From Saccharina japonica (lineage: Eukaryota; Sar; Phaeophyceae; Laminariales; Laminariaceae), in the NCBI GenBank assembly GCA_008828725.1, contig MEHQ01003804.1, positions 216,304-280,303 on the forward strand: a stretch of DNA of 64,000 nt. Reading direction: 5' to 3'. The first letter of the stretch is position 1; each line of letters begins with the position of its first letter. Positions 45,601 to 58,179 of this stretch are shown piece after piece. The position numbers and the translations under genes were made by a program. The notes under the pieces are model-generated. The model made no database searches. It saw only the letters and a program-made list of their open reading frames with translations, and had not been told where the DNA came from.

Positions 45601-48600
45601 GTAAGTCAAAAGCGGACCTCAGGTGTTATTAATAGTCAGAAAACAGTACGTAATGCCTCAAGGATTTCATACTGCAACCCTCGGCAGTCTTGATGGTAGC
45701 GATACTGGCGTCTACATGTTGGATACGCCGCGAATGTTCAAGTCGCTGGAAACGTCAAATGCATCCTTGGTCCTTACATCTGCTGGGCAAATCGTTGTGT
45801 GCGCCATCAACAATGGTCTACTCCACCGACTACATTGGCACTGTACTACAACTCTGGTACTTTCTTCAACAACGACTACAGTAGACGTATTGTTTGTTGT
45901 GCTGGTGGGCGGCATAACCATATAGCTCCGACCTTCCTTACACTGCTGAAAACGTGGATTGAAACAGAGACCAGGCAACTCAAGGGTGGTACCGCGATGT
46001 ATATCGTTCATTACGCGTTTCACGCTCAACCCTAAGTTTCGGGCCGACGACAACGATTCACTGCTACACTACATCCACGTAGTTCGTCTATTTGCAGTGC
46101 GTATGTTGTTCGCCAGCACTGGGAGACGTCCATGGGATATTGGGTCCGGTATGCCATTTTATGGACAAAAAGAAACTGACAAGTTTTAGTTTGCGCAATC
46201 AGACGCTCGCCTGTCGGGTATCGTTTTCCCTAGACTAACGTCAAAACGTGAAATACTGTGTTTAGCGAACGTAGACGCAGGGTTAGTGATGGCGAGAGCG
46301 AGTATTTACTACTGCTCGAGCTTACGATGAAGAAATGGCCGAGTTGTACAGTGGGCGGGTGTCCCATTGTTTAACGTGTTTGGTGGCGAGAAATTCTAGC
46401 TCAATGAAACCGATTGTTTTTTAACCTTGGCGAATAGCGTATAATTCATCCACGTGTTACAGGTGCATGGTGCCGCCTTCTGCACCGTTGGGAATCAGCG
46501 CGTTCGCCCTTCACGCACACATCTAATATGAAAAATAAGGAAATCAGGAAATTAACACTGCACTTGCCAGTTTATCAAAACGTTTCAGCTGAACCACAAA
46601 CACTAGCCGCGACGCTGGAACCTGACCCATTTTAAGGGTATCAATCAGCGGCACCCGTTGCTCAGGTTGCTTGTAAATACGGGACGACTTCGTCGATGTT
46701 CTACAACACGTTCCGTCTCGAGGTGGATGGAAACGTTCTAAAGCTAAAACCTCCTGCGCACCTCAGTCGTCATGTTCATAGATCCCTTTATGTACCCCCC
46801 AGAAAGCGTGCGGTTCGCTGCGTTATCTCCGTAACACCCCTCTAGCGTATACGGGGTAAGAGGTGCTGTGCTGGGTGGTACTGTGGGGGTTGCGGTGGTT
46901 GGGAATGGCGTGGGAGGTGCGGTGGTTGGCGGTGGTACCCCGGGAGGCAGCGTAGTTGGAGTGGGAGGCACTGAAGGGGAGAGCGTACTATCAGGGACGA
47001 TGGGAGTCGGCGGAACTGTAGAGGGCACCGTAGTCGGCGGCACGCTGGTGGGGGATGCAGAGGGCGGTGTCGTAGCCGGAACGCTCGCTCTGAAGTTTGA
47101 AATGGCAACCTGAAGAGAAAGCCCAAGAATGACAAGGCGAGGGTTGTGGTCGGCTGCGTGAGAGGTTGAACGGTATTGCACGCAGGCTGTGTCTGACTGC
47201 ATTAATGGGGCCTGAAGGGAGCGGAATGGGTGTCAGTCCCTTGAAACATTGCACGTCAGGGTTAAACACGGAAACCTGTTCGGCTGAAGGGCTGTGCACG
47301 GGTTCCATGCAACAAGAAGTATTTTCGGTGCCTCCACAACTCCAAGTAGCTCCTACAATGCGGTCCATATCCTACCGGAGTCATCTTAGCACCATATCAA
47401 TAAAGGTTTACTCAGAAGCACACCCTTTTGTGGCGTTCAACACCAGGCAGCATCGCCCTGAGTATTTCGTGCATGCTGCACGGACTGTAGAAACAGACGA
47501 TTTAATGCCCAGGGCAGTACCTACTGCTGGATTTCGCGGAGTCATCATGGTTTCCGCAAATATCTTTACACGAAATTCATTGCTGTATACAATAAAATTC
47601 CAAAGCTGAGGTCACCCATAATGTCCCCTATGACAGTCAACTGTCATCGTTTTCCTCAGCTCGAGGAACGGACTGCTCTCTGGGGCGAGTGACACGACGT
47701 TACGTCATGCAATGTTTATCTGGTACATACCGTTGAAAACGTTCAGCTCATACAGGGGTGCGGATATTTTTGTAGGTATCATTTATTTCGACAACCGTTA
47801 GGGTGTCATCCTGTCCGAACGCTCTCGACCTGATGCGTCCTAACTTATCGTCGCCTTAAGCGGTATTGGCAACCTCTTCGACGTGGAGAAACATATGCCG
47901 TCAAGATGAGTGCACCCGTTGCGCGAACTCAACAGTTGTTTATGGTGTACTCCACGTTGGTTTCGAGCACTAGGTGCGGCGTTAGAGTTCGCTAAACTTT
48001 TTGTTTGCTTTCTGAAGGAAATAAACGGCCTGGGCTCTTCTCAAGCATCGTTCTCGTAAGATAGCCTCGAGTGGAAATACACGGTCTTCCTGACATCACC
48101 ATGTTATTCTCGATGGCGCGGGCGTTGTCGTCCCTCGCCGTGCCGGTCGGTTTGTCGAGCACGACCACGTCAGGGTTGGAAAAATAGTTCACGAACGGCG
48201 ATCCACACGTACTGCTCATTATCGTTCGATACCTGATAAAAACAATCCATAGCACGAATCGGTTCGGACGGGGCGGGGCGGCGGGGGCAAATTGATATCC
48301 AGGGGGGGGCATGTAGTCGCCATGTAAAACAAGTTAAGAGAACTGTTACTTTTCCAAAGTCGTGTTTCCAGCCGGCTATTGAGCTCCTCGTGTAAGCACC
48401 TAATCTTAAGAACACACGGCACCAACTCTACTATGAAAATTACTCGGGTGCTAGGTTCACTGCCCACGATAAGACGCTACGGAGGAATACTCACGGATCG
48501 ACGCCACTGCAGTAGCGGAATCCGTGTGCGTACTCGTTGTCGAAGTCCGAATCTTCCCAGTTGCGGAAGCAGCCCAAGTTGTGGCCGTACGCGTTGGCTA

Positions 48601-51600
48601 CCGTGCTGTCGGCGAGACACGTTGCCTCTACAGTGGAGACGCCGTAGCGGGAGATGCCGTTAAATTGCCACCTTTGAGGTAACGGGTGGGGGGGGGGAGG
48701 AGCAGGAGGAAAGGAGTATGCCTCTCAGGAGATGGTATGGGAGACGCAGTCTACGATAGAGGTAGCCTTGTTGGCCTTCAACGGTCTCTGAATGATCGGG
48801 CTTCCTATCCGTAAGACGTCTAACGTTTATTGTTGTGTTGCGGTCTTTGTCGTTGTATACTCGGGCAATGGGACTGTCGTCGGTTAGTCCGTTTCATATT
48901 CGTCCAACGAATCGTTCTTCATGTGGTATAGAGCGCCCCTGGAGTGTCAACCCTCCGAAAATACCTGATGCACCTCTACTCTAGCCTGGGACGAGACAAA
49001 ATAGTCACGATCGCATATTGCTGGGCAGCTTCGTCCGTCGTCGGACGTGCTTCACCCACCGCTCCTTGGGCCATCAAGCTCCCGCGACATGACTACTGGC
49101 TGTGGATGGGTGTGGATGGGAATGTCATCAAGTACGTTCGGTTTGGAGAACCTGATTTCGACCACAACTATAGTCAACCATAACACCACTCCCACGAAAA
49201 GGAAGCTAGTTAATCGGGTGAATACAATTTGATCCTGACGATATTTCTGTTAATGATAAGAGTTGAGTAGTACATGATGATAAACGTTTTGGTATTCTTT
49301 CTAGTATCAGGGAGTTTTGCTTAGGGGTACCGAACAGCACCCGGAGCGGCAGCTAGCAACCTAAACTCGTTTAGGTACTAAAGTAGTTGCCAAGCATCCG
49401 TTCCTGTCGTTTAACATCCTGGCTATCCCGAGCTAACTTGATATGCCGGGGGCCAAAGGCTGCCGCCACTAAAACACAGCCAGTATAAACTCAAGCAGTC
49501 TCAATTCGATGCCTGAATTCCCCGCAAACAACCGAAACTAACAATGGAAAGGGTAACAAACCACACACGGGTGCAACTAATCAATGTTTCTGGCAACCTA
49601 CGCCGCAGGTTTGTTGAAATACGGTTCCGGACTTGTTTGTGTTGGTGGGATGAAAACTGGTCACCCCAACTCCATATCCAAGTACTGTAGATCGTTGTTC
49701 ATGTGTTTTTATTGCATGGATCGTAACGGCGATGAATTGAATAATGTTGGTCTTCAAAGATTGTGCTCGACCCTAACAAAACCCCGATATGGCAAACATC
49801 CCGTAACTGCAACGGCGGTATTCCACTCACGCCCGTCCGCAGGATCCGTCATCGAAGTCATGGACTATCTGCACCAGGTCAGCTCCCACGTCGTCCCGAA
49901 GCATGCCAATCTCCACATCGCCAGTGACCTCGAGCAAGCTGTCTAACGTCATTGTCCATGTCTGCGCGATAGGAAGCTGGAAAAACAAATCGACACGACC
50001 GAGAGCAGCGGAGTTGGCAGATTGGTGTCATGGCGATCCTTCAGAACGCAGCGATTCTCGGGATGGAAACCCCGATGGTGGGTGTAAGATTAATGACCGG
50101 AAGCTGACGCCTATGTTTGACTATATGTGACCATTTTAATTGAACTCGTAGCGACCTCAATGACATCTTGGTTGCGTTTAAGGCGGGAAAGGGTACACCT
50201 CGATCATCCCCGGGTACGTTGGCCGAATTGAAGTTAAGGGATGCTGGGCTTGACCCAACTCGACATTCAAGTACATACACTTCGAAGTATCACGTTATTT
50301 TTGGTGTCCTGTCGTACATAAAAACTCAAGACGTGACGGAAGAGGGCCGTTCACAGCGTTAGATCCCCTTAGAGCAGTGCTTTCGCCGTGGAGACAGAAA
50401 TCTTCATACCTAGGGTCCCGATATTGTATATGTACAGTTCGATACTAACCTGGTCAAATCAAACAATGGCCTATTTGTTCGGCTCAAGCGTTGCTTGAAG
50501 TTGTGCGGTTTGAGGCAATAGGAATGGGGCAAACGCCGTAGGTATCAAACCCAAACAACATATCGTTTGGCGCCAACATCCCGTCTAGGCGCGCATGCAA
50601 CACGCCGGGTTTTTATAGCCGGTCCTGCGCAAATGCTTGTAGTGAGAAAACTAAAACGAACGTCCTCGGACACGACAGATATTTACGAAATTCGCGCACC
50701 AGGCCGATGTGGACGGCCCTGAAGAACAGCGCGACGTTGGAATTGGCGAAAGCTTCGTTAGTGCGCGCGGTGGACTCAATGATGTTCGTCTCCATCTGCT
50801 CCGCGGAAATACCTCCGAGCGCGATCAAGGATTCGCTGGTGTACAGCACCATCACCTCGACCTGGCAGGTCGGGAGTAACGAATATTTAAGGGGCAGTTG
50901 GGGGGGAGGTATGGCGGGATAGGCTGTTCAGCGAAGAATATAAATACAAAATATTTTACCCGTAAAACACGTCAACAACAGTAGTGAGGGTTGTTCACTG
51001 TGGGAAATACACGGAGATGTTGGCTTACCTCGTGCACGCGGGGGGGGGGGGTGGGAGTCACTGGCGGAAGGGAAGGGACGGATACAGGGACAGCCATTGA
51101 GGAGTGTAAAATACATTCAAACTTACGTAGAACTTGTAAATGAGATAACACGTGCGAAAGAGGTCATTCCATCATTGGAACACTTTTCGCAATCATAATA
51201 ATTTCGTGGTACCCTAAAAACGCTGCCATTTCTCGGCGAAACAGATTTGCCGCAATGTCGGTACACACGAGTGCGACGCTTGAGGTCCCGTATCTGTTCC
51301 CTTGCCTATAGTACATGGGCTGTATATCGCGTCTAACCACGGACGAATCTTGTACGCAATATGTATTTGCAACCCGATAAACCCTAGGTGTACAAGGCGT
51401 ATCACATTAAACCTACGAAATACATTTAAACAAGTATGGGTGGGTTTGAAACAGTACGCCATATTGCCAGTATATTTTAGCACAAATTAAGTTCACCCCT
51501 ATCGTATAAGCCATAGAGAACAGCAAGCACAGCGACACTTATTACACTACTCGGACAATGCTATGTAAGAAGTAATTCAAACAGGCGACAAGGAAACGAC

Positions 51601-54600
51601 TTAGGGTTCCTTCGCTCACTCTTTGCGGTTGTGCCTTAGCACTGCATTCAAAATAAAACCCCATTTTCTACTTCAATTTCAAGGTTTTTGTCCTCACAAC
51701 GAGATTTTCAGTCGTGAAGGAGCTACAAGGTAAAACATGTACCTGGCATGTCTTCGGTACAGGCTGCATGAAGAGTTAACTGAATCCTACTGGTTTCCGT
51801 GCGTTGACTACCCGACCTGTGCTACGGTATATCAATATGTCGTGAAATCCGGTCATAACTGAAAAAATACTAATTCCAAGTAGTTTGTCACCCAATTTGT
51901 GGGACCAGTTCTGAAGGGGTTAAGTAGAGGACCATCGAGGGTATAAACGCATGCTTGTCACTTTAGCGCGTTGACAACACCACACGTGCTGGGATAGGGG
52001 CACGTGGCGGAATTTAGTCCAACTTATCTTGACTGACCAACCCAATATCTCCTCGTTCTGGCAATCGGAGTTCTGAATAACAAAGGTTGAAGCTCATTCT
52101 ACACATTGCCGGATGAAAACAAAAATAAATTGTGAATACATACGAGTATAGTACAGGAGTCGTATGGGATGTGCATCCCGTACGTAGGCCATAGGAGGCT
52201 TCGATAAATTCCCCGTACGGCATGGAATTGATGAACGAGTTGATGTTAGACTTCTTGAGAGTGAGTTTGGCGCGGAGGCATAAGCAGTTATATTTGGAGG
52301 AGCCGAATTAAACGATTTGGAGCAGGTGTCCCTTTAGTAGTATGTACTACCTCTTATAGTAGATGTGCGTCGACACTTGGGTTTCTACATAAAATATGCC
52401 AAGGCGGCAGGGGGAGCGAGGGGGATGTTCACAAGTACGTACCACGGTAATCTCCGCCTGAAGACGACGGTCAGGGGAACTCGAGTCTCCTGTATCGCTA
52501 CTACTGTCTCCCGTGCTTTCTCTGTCGCCCTCGCTGCAAACATGACGACAAAATTAGCGGGAATAGTGCATTATTATGATTGTCGTGTCATGGGTGGATG
52601 TCACATATAGAGCGAAGTCCAACCACACAACGAGTGTACGAGTTGCCGCGAAAGCCAAGTCCTTTTGTCGCTCTTGCTGCTAAGATGGCGACGCATACAT
52701 GTAAACCAAAATGTACGTCATTATGACGTGGGTGGGTTTTCTTGAGAACGAAGCCCGATCAAGGAACAGATATACAAGTTGTCGTGAAACGCAAATTTGC
52801 CGCAGAGTGTATGGCAATCGCAAGCATGCGCAACCAACCATTACCTGTAGAGCGATTTGTTTCAAAACACAGGGGTGGGACGTTTTTCAACTAGTTTCCT
52901 CAGCGTTAGAGCTGCACTTTACATATACGGTGGTTCACATAAGCCAAATGTAAGAGCGAGCGTGGAGGGACGGCAGGGCAGTCAACTCGCTTGAAAGAGA
53001 TTGCGATCCTGATACAACTGACCGAAACAAGTGCTCCCACTACCGTTCGGTGCCTTAGTCTGACGTCAGGTAGGCATCCGCGATCGCTGCTCTGCGCCTG
53101 CATCTCTACTAAGTGTGCTCAACAGCCCGAAACATTAAGACACGTGTCCGGAGAAAGCTCACTTGACCGGGCTTACGGGTTCAAGTCGGGACGGCCCTTC
53201 AGCGTGAGGTAGAGATCGAGTTCGTCAGTAGGTTAGTGCTCCGGGAAAATATTCACCTCGAGGTGGGGGCGGCAAGGACGGACGCGCCGCCTGGAGGGAC
53301 GAGTGGACTGGCCGGCCCGTCGAACTCCACCTCGACCTGTGAAACAATGCAGCATGCATCGTCCGCAGGAAAGGTGATGAATACCACATTTGCGGGGAAC
53401 TACAGTAGACAATCCCAGTTTCAAAATCACCACGTGTCCATGACGCATGCAACGATAGAGGCGCACCATGAAGTTTCTGGGCTCCTAACTGAAGGAGCTC
53501 CATACGTCGCCGAAAAACGGATTTTGCAGGAACATATGAGTGCCACCTGAAGAAAAAAAAATCATGACCTGAGTCCAGTATAAAACATTTTACAACACAA
53601 TAATGAAAGTCCGACGATTTGGGGGTAAGGAGCCCTTAATAGATCATTCGAAAAATGTTTCAGCCAAAAAGTGTCACTGGGACTACAGTACCTCTATCGT
53701 AGCACGCGTCCCATACCTGAGTTGCACAACAACTTCGGATACAGGTTTCGCGGAAAGACCTAACACGCCCACATATACACACGATTGGGTCAGAATACAA
53801 AGGCCAAACATCTTCCACACGCCGGATGTCTCGCGGGCAATCGTTTTTTTTTTTTTTTCAATATTTTGAGCAAACCCATGCGCGATGACCAACGTGAATA
53901 TGTACCTCCGTTACGCCGTCACCCTGGTGGAGCGCCGGCTCGACACTCTTAAACGCATTGGTGGGCACAAGCTTAACGCAATAGACTGAAATTCTACATT
54001 GTAGTCCAGATTACTATACCGCATCACCATAGTACCTAACACTTATTATAAAAAAACAGAAAGCTGGCAAAGTCTGGATTTGTTAATCGAGAGAGGGTGC
54101 TTTATTCTTTCAAGATATCGACTGACGAATGCAATATGTTTATATTACATCTGGGGCTGGCAAAGTTTGCACTCGCCTGTTTCCTATTACTGTTGTAGTT
54201 GTCCTGTACTACGGTACAGGAGAAGATTGTTGAAACCTGAAACTGCACAACGTACGAACAACGAAGCTAGCCGGCCACCGCTTTCGTAGAGACGGAACAG
54301 TCGTCCAAGTAATATGTATCCTGCTTTCCCCTTCTACGAAACACCTTGACAAGCAGTTGGGTTCTTGGACATAGCTTGTTTAGAAAGCAGAATACGTCTT
54401 GTTTCTGGGGCTCCCCATTTATTGATCTGCCTTATCCCATTCAGAACTGAGAAAAGTGTCCCACACCTATTCCAAGTAGTTTGTCGCCAAATTCGTGGGA
54501 CCAGTTCTTAAGGCCCCTTCGGTCATAAAAAAACGGAGTACTTGAGTGTTGAAAAAATAAATGTTTCGTCGTTTTTACAACAACAGCGATACTCTTTCTG

Positions 54601-57600
54601 CCAAAATAAAGCCATATCAGTACTCTTTACGAAACAAGGCATAGCTTCAGTTCTAATGCTCAGACCTCCGACCGGCCAACGTGTAGCTTGTTCGTTGAGC
54701 TATCTAGGAGGTGTTTTCGCTCTTGGGTCTGAAAGAGAGCGTAGGCATTGCTGTATTTGCATTAGGAAACGAAAGTTCTCCTTCCGCAGAAAGACTTTTG
54801 ATGGTCTCGGAGCTCCTGTTTGCTGTCTACGCTCTGCTGTAGCCACGTAGGACGCTACGGACGGTCGACCTAGGGGCCCAGGTAGATTGCACCTAATAGT
54901 ATTAGGCGTTCTCGTCGATAATCTGAGTTAACCGTATCAGCAGCCGGGGAAACCGATATTGTTTTTTTCGTCTTTGGGTACCAGGCGTAAGGCGATTGGT
55001 TTTTTAGTAAGAGGCACTTTTTGTGATGAAAAAAGCGTCTGATCGATACGCCTCTTGAAAAACAACATTAATAATGACCTACGATCTCGAAAACTACTCA
55101 TCGGTCGGCAGTCTGAGCACAAAGCCAAACCCCAACCTGAAGAACAAAAAAAAAATCAGCATTCAAAACCCTCTATTAGCCAACCCATCGCCTAGGTATA
55201 CATGCGAGCGAGAAAGCAATATAAAAAATATACCAGACAAACTTGGATAAACCATAGCCGGTGCAGTAGTTAGAAAATGTTCTCACATATGTGCGAAAAC
55301 GTACGAACAACGAAACAAAGCACCAGGACGAAAATGTTTATCGAATTTTGCGACTCGCAAGCTTCACCGGTAAAGCCGTAATTTATACACGGGACACAAA
55401 AGTGGTCAAGAGAAAAACGTAAACACGAATTAAGTTCGACCGAATCACAGTCGGCTTTGAGCTCACCTGAACCAGGCACGTGTGCGTAGTAGACCCGAAA
55501 CAGGGAACAGTCTTGTCTATGGTCGTTGTCTCGTTCACGTTCACCTTGGTGACCTGGAGAAGGAACGTCTGAAATACGCGGAAATAGAGCCGAATGCCGG
55601 AGTCCAGAATCCACGTTTCAGGTACGAAAAGTCGACGCACTTCAATGATGATTAGTGACATGAAACAACATTTTTAATTGTTCACCTCGAAATCAGAAGC
55701 TAGCTGCTGTCTCTCGAGTGCCGTAACGTCAGGCCATGGCTGCGGGGCCAGGCCGAGGAATGTATCAGATTACCTACATAGGTAGAAGTAAAATATATAT
55801 GTGTAATCGCGTGTATCGCTTGTGGAGTTTGACCAGTAAAGGGAATCCCATCGAGATTACCCAAAAAAACATAACATCAACTGTAGCAGGCATGTTCGCC
55901 TCGGAGTGAAACAGTGACGATACGCCGCCGCAGAACAGCAGTCACCCAATATAATGTAGTCATTTCCCGATACGAAACTCTTTAATCAGTACTCGTATGT
56001 ACATACGTGAGTCATGAATCGTACCTCGGTAGATTGCACGAACATACTGCTTGGCAGGCAGATCGCGAACAGTCATATATTTCAACTGCGTATACATACA
56101 TGCTGTACTGGGAATGGGATTCCGCAGTGACCAGTCGGACTTTGTTTCACAATGAACGGAACACGCTTAAACAACCCACCCACCTCGGTGCTGCATACTT
56201 CCCCCCAAGCCATGCTGACCGTCCTGGGGACAGCCTCATCTTGGGCCCGTCCGGGGTCCGTGACTACACCGGTCCAAACCTTTTAACGAGAAGAGAGGAC
56301 ACACAAATTATCGCGGCCGAAGTAAAAAAAGGGGGCAACCCCATCGAAGTAGACCGTCACCCCCACTCTCGACCTTGCTATGCCCCGTTGCTGTAAAATG
56401 TATTGCGGTCTCGAGCATCGCCTCAAACGGGGTAACAAACACGAGTGAGTTTCCAACAGTCCTCACGTTCTGAACACGTCATTTCAATGTGCTTGGCGGA
56501 CGTTTTGTGTTCACCTCAACACTATTATAATCTTATTTAGGAAAATTGTGGTGACGTTTTGCTGTGGGAACGGACCACCACTATTTTGTTCGACTCGCCG
56601 GAATCAACGACGGTTGCAGCTTTTGCAGCAGCGCCCCAGCAACGAATCACAGCAGTGTCGACCTAAGGGGAATCCGATACTTGCTCGAAACACTATTTGA
56701 GACCCGCGCTACTGCCAGCTGAAACGAAGCGGATAATATATATTATTATTATTATTACCAAGTTATTACTATTATTTTTTTCAATCCTCGATACTGCCAG
56801 CCTAATGTCACAAGTTTTCTCAGAATAGACCTTACGTGCCTACTAGTACTGTCAGGGACCGAAAAACGGTATACCTTGCGACCGATGTTGTCCGTGAACG
56901 CCTCCCCGCTGATTTCAGTGTAGGATAATTTCTCCGCAACGACAATCTCGTTGTTAGTAACCACGAAGGACAAGGCATTGGCGTCCTCGGCCAAGATGAG
57001 GCTGTCGCACATCAGTTCTCCCATCTCGATTGGTGACACGACTGGCATATTGCATGCAGGGGGGGGGGCAAACGAAACGACGATGCACCAAGCTCGTTTA
57101 TTACAGGTAGTAATTTTTCCTGTCGGTTTATTACCAAAAGTTTTTCGATGAGCTCTTTCTAGGTTTCAGCGTTTTATTCTTTATGTTAGCATCAAACAAG
57201 ACATTGAGAAGCGAATAGACGGGACACTGTTGGGCGATGGTAGGATGAATTACACGGAAGCCGCTCGGCACCGCTGGCCTGGTTAGCAGATGGCGCTGTG
57301 TACAGAGTTATGCTGTGAGCGGATTTGCACGGAATGTCGTGGCGTAGCACTTTAACGCCTGCTTTCGTGGATAGCGAAGCAGTTTGTGTTCCTCGGCACG
57401 TTTCCTCGGCGGTTCGTTCTGGTTAGCATCGGGTTGTGTGTTTGGTGTATTTCCCGTCGAAGCTCTTCCAAGGCGACACGATAGAAATGCCAAAACCCCG
57501 CGCATTGTTTCAGTTAATATTGCCGTTGTTATTTCATGCATTGATTTTATGTTCTTCCGAATGTTCTTTAGTTCTCTATTTTCGTTTAGTTACGCATTCA

Positions 57601-58179
57601 TGTTTGTTCCGTTATCCTCTCCTCTATTTCTGGCTCTCTATTAATAGCACAAATATGAGGCGCAGTTGAGTAGGAAGCGTGACGCATCCGTTGTTTGGGT
57701 GGTGGCCAAGGGAATGGAGAGGGGGCGGCGGCGACGGTCGTGGGAAAACGGCGCCGACCCAGAGCGGGAAGGAGACGGTCGGCAGCACTGAGTATGGCAC
57801 ACAAAAGGTTTCAGCCCGAGAAGTACTGCTGTATATCTAGAAACGTAGGCCCGCTGACAGTTACACGAGACAACAAATGGCGCATCATGCTCGCCGTAAG
57901 CCATGTGCTTCTGACGTCAGTACGAGTCTCAAATAGTTGAAACTCAAGTATGCCTATGCGCCTTTGGCTCATTACAGCCGAAGGCTCGTACTGACCGGTG
58001 ATATGGGCGTCTAACCCCAGTGCCGCTATAAGGTTAGCTTCCGCATCGGACGTAGTAGGCGTAGGAGGGCTCGTAAGGTCTATTCCAACCCTGGGGACGT
58101 CTTGAAGAACACGACTGCACGATACCCGGCCAAGAATTGAAGCCGCCAGGATCAGGGTGGATACGGTGATGATCTTCAT
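40269..58179 (-). CDS. Secreted M12B-like pseudo-metallopeptidase with three WSC domains (gene 2)
   Basis: Seventeen exons, 5' to 3' on the minus strand: 58179-57996, 57041-56875, 56279-56184, 55568-55467, 53336-53257, 52533-52443, 50861-50700, 49976-49831, 48671-48495, 48232-48100, 47109-46762, 45591-45535, 44397-44164, 42433-42377, 42132-41902, 40925-40869, 40400-40269. They join in frame to 817 residues with no stop. Domain order and intron phases equal gene 1; exon 10 is identical at 36 of 44 complete codons. The zinc motif is degenerate at the same positions (N369, A370, H373, R379) and Met407 is the Met-turn residue. The basic pro-site is PDRR, without the RARR of gene 1. Two donors are less canonical: GTCAGT after exon 1 and GTGATG after exon 10. 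The ATG at 58179 is followed by a hydrophobic signal (LILAASILG). It converges on gene 1 with 14.2 kb between the stop codons. Confidence 0.88.
40563..40790. repeat. About 57-bp minisatellite in intron 16 of gene 2
   Basis: Four to five units contain GCTTGCAACATCATCAGACCG and GTAATACCAGTA-type sequence (starts near 40563, 40613, 40670, 40708, 40758). They are diverged but clearly periodic. Confidence 0.8.
41213..41520. mobile_element. Degenerate MITE-B-like element in intron 15 of gene 2
   Basis: The left edge GACGCGTCCGTACGATAGAGG and a right edge ATGGTGCACCTCTACCCGTG...GTACGGACGCC frame a diverged interior. A second right-edge-like word (GGTACACCTCTACAGTACGG) follows at once, so two termini may be stacked. 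Confidence 0.5.
41580..41660. repeat. (TA)n and (GA)n microsatellites
   Basis: TATGTATATATATATATAGA with GAGAGAGAGA at about 41581-41612, and a second TA run at about 41641-41658, in intron 15 of gene 2. Confidence 0.85.
42570..42605. repeat. 36-nt G homopolymer (C-run on the gene 2 coding strand)
   Basis: An uninterrupted run of G in intron 13 of gene 2, 137 nt upstream of the exon 14 acceptor. Gene 1 has a 21-nt C-run (24685-24705) in the same intron, 45 nt before exon 14. The exact length is likely to be uncertain in any assembly. Confidence 0.9.
43354..43604 (+). mobile_element. MITE-B in intron 13 of gene 2
   Basis: The ends are GACACGTGCTACGGCAGAGG and CTCTATCGTGGCATGTC. The interior matches the other copies (TTTTCTGAACGATCGGGC, TCCGGCAGCAC, GTGAGGAGCTCAG). 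CATA lies just outside the left end and two bases beyond the right end. A further MITE-B-like edge (GTGCTGCGGTAGAGGGGCACC) begins near 43745. Confidence 0.75.
44541..44830 (-). mobile_element. SINE-like element, copy D, in intron 12 of gene 2
   Basis: The body matches the family (CTTGTCGTAACTCTGTTCCG, CCCCACCACGGTTCGCGCC, GTTGCGAGAAAGACTC, CTCTCGTCGAACAGCGTC). At the right, GGAATTGGACTCACGG is a B-box-like word on the minus strand. It lies in the same orientation as the gene. A (TA)n palindrome at 44517-44545 borders its tail. Confidence 0.6.
48100..50861 (-). other. Gene 2 reprolysin-like (M12B) domain, zinc site degenerate (exons 7-10)
   Basis: Exon 7 begins VEVMVLYTSESLIALGG and has METNIIESTARTNEAFANSNV; exon 8 has GADLVQIVHDFDDGSCGRA; exon 9 has VANAYGHNLGCFRNWED; exon 10 has YRTIMSSTCGSP and FSNPDVVVLDKPTG. 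All four exons have exactly the lengths of gene 1 (162, 146, 177, 133). The first and third zinc His and the Glu are absent, as in gene 1, but the third His is Arg instead of Pro. Confidence 0.85.
48737..48992. mobile_element. Degenerate MITE-B in intron 8 of gene 2
   Basis: GTCTACGATAGAGGTAGCC, CTGAATGATCGGGCTTCC and, at the right, TGCACCTCTACTCTAGC keep the order of MITE-B with an eroded middle. Confidence 0.5.
53442..53710 (-). mobile_element. MITE-B in intron 4 of gene 2, with 4-bp target duplication
   Basis: 269 bp with ends GACGCATGCAACGATAGAGG and CCTCTATCGTAGCACGCGTC. CCAT flanks both sides. The interior holds TAACTGAAGGAGCTCCATACG and TAAGGAGCCCTTAATAGATC, variants of the family blocks. 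Confidence 0.82.
54025..54230. mobile_element. MITE-C copy 3, diverged, in intron 4 of gene 2
   Basis: The edges AGTACCTAACACTTATTAT and GTTGTCCTGTACTACGGTAC enclose the family words GCAAAGTCTGGATTTG and CGAGAGAGGGTGCTTT. Confidence 0.55.
54231..55466. other. Rest of intron 4 of gene 2
   Basis: At 2,130 bp this is the longest intron of gene 2, twice its gene 1 counterpart, because of the MITE-B and MITE-C insertions. TTCCAAGTAGTTTGTCGCCAAATTCGTGGGACC (about 54470-54500) recurs in similar form near 5090-5120 and 51875-51905, a small dispersed repeat. Confidence 0.45.
57380..57800 (+). repeat. Relic of the FB1 core in intron 1 of gene 2
   Basis: GAGTAGGAAGCGTGACGCATCCGTTG, TGGGTGG..CCAAGGGAATG and GCGGGAAGGAGACGG match the FB1 core at about 8640-8760; TTAGTTACGCATTCATGTTTG matches about 8550. 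It is the only large repeat in this 954-bp intron. Confidence 0.6.

Larger units (their letters stand above)
40269..47109 (-). other. Gene 2 linker and three WSC domains (exons 11-17)
   Basis: Exon 11 is 348 nt (264 in gene 1) because the Pro/Thr/Ser linker before WSC1 is longer. Exon 13 is 234 nt (333 in gene 1) because the WSC1-WSC2 linker is only about eight residues. The three 57-nt middle exons (45535-45591, 42377-42433, 40869-40925) are kept, encoding VCAAFCEGSPHFGTQLGQE and two relatives. The protein ends ...FAMSVWRYL, nine residues after CGG. Confidence 0.85.
52443..58179 (-). other. Gene 2 signal peptide and pro-region (exons 1-6)
   Basis: The exons match gene 1 in length except exon 1 (184 against 205 nt, a shorter Ser/Thr tail) and exon 6 (91 against 88 nt). 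Exon 3 reads VWTGVVTDPGRAQDEAVPRT; exon 4 starts TFLLQVTKV. Exon 6 is Ser/Asp-rich (SEGDRESTGDSSSD...) and ends PDRRLQAEITV. The dibasic RR is kept but the full RxxR pattern is not. Confidence 0.75.
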
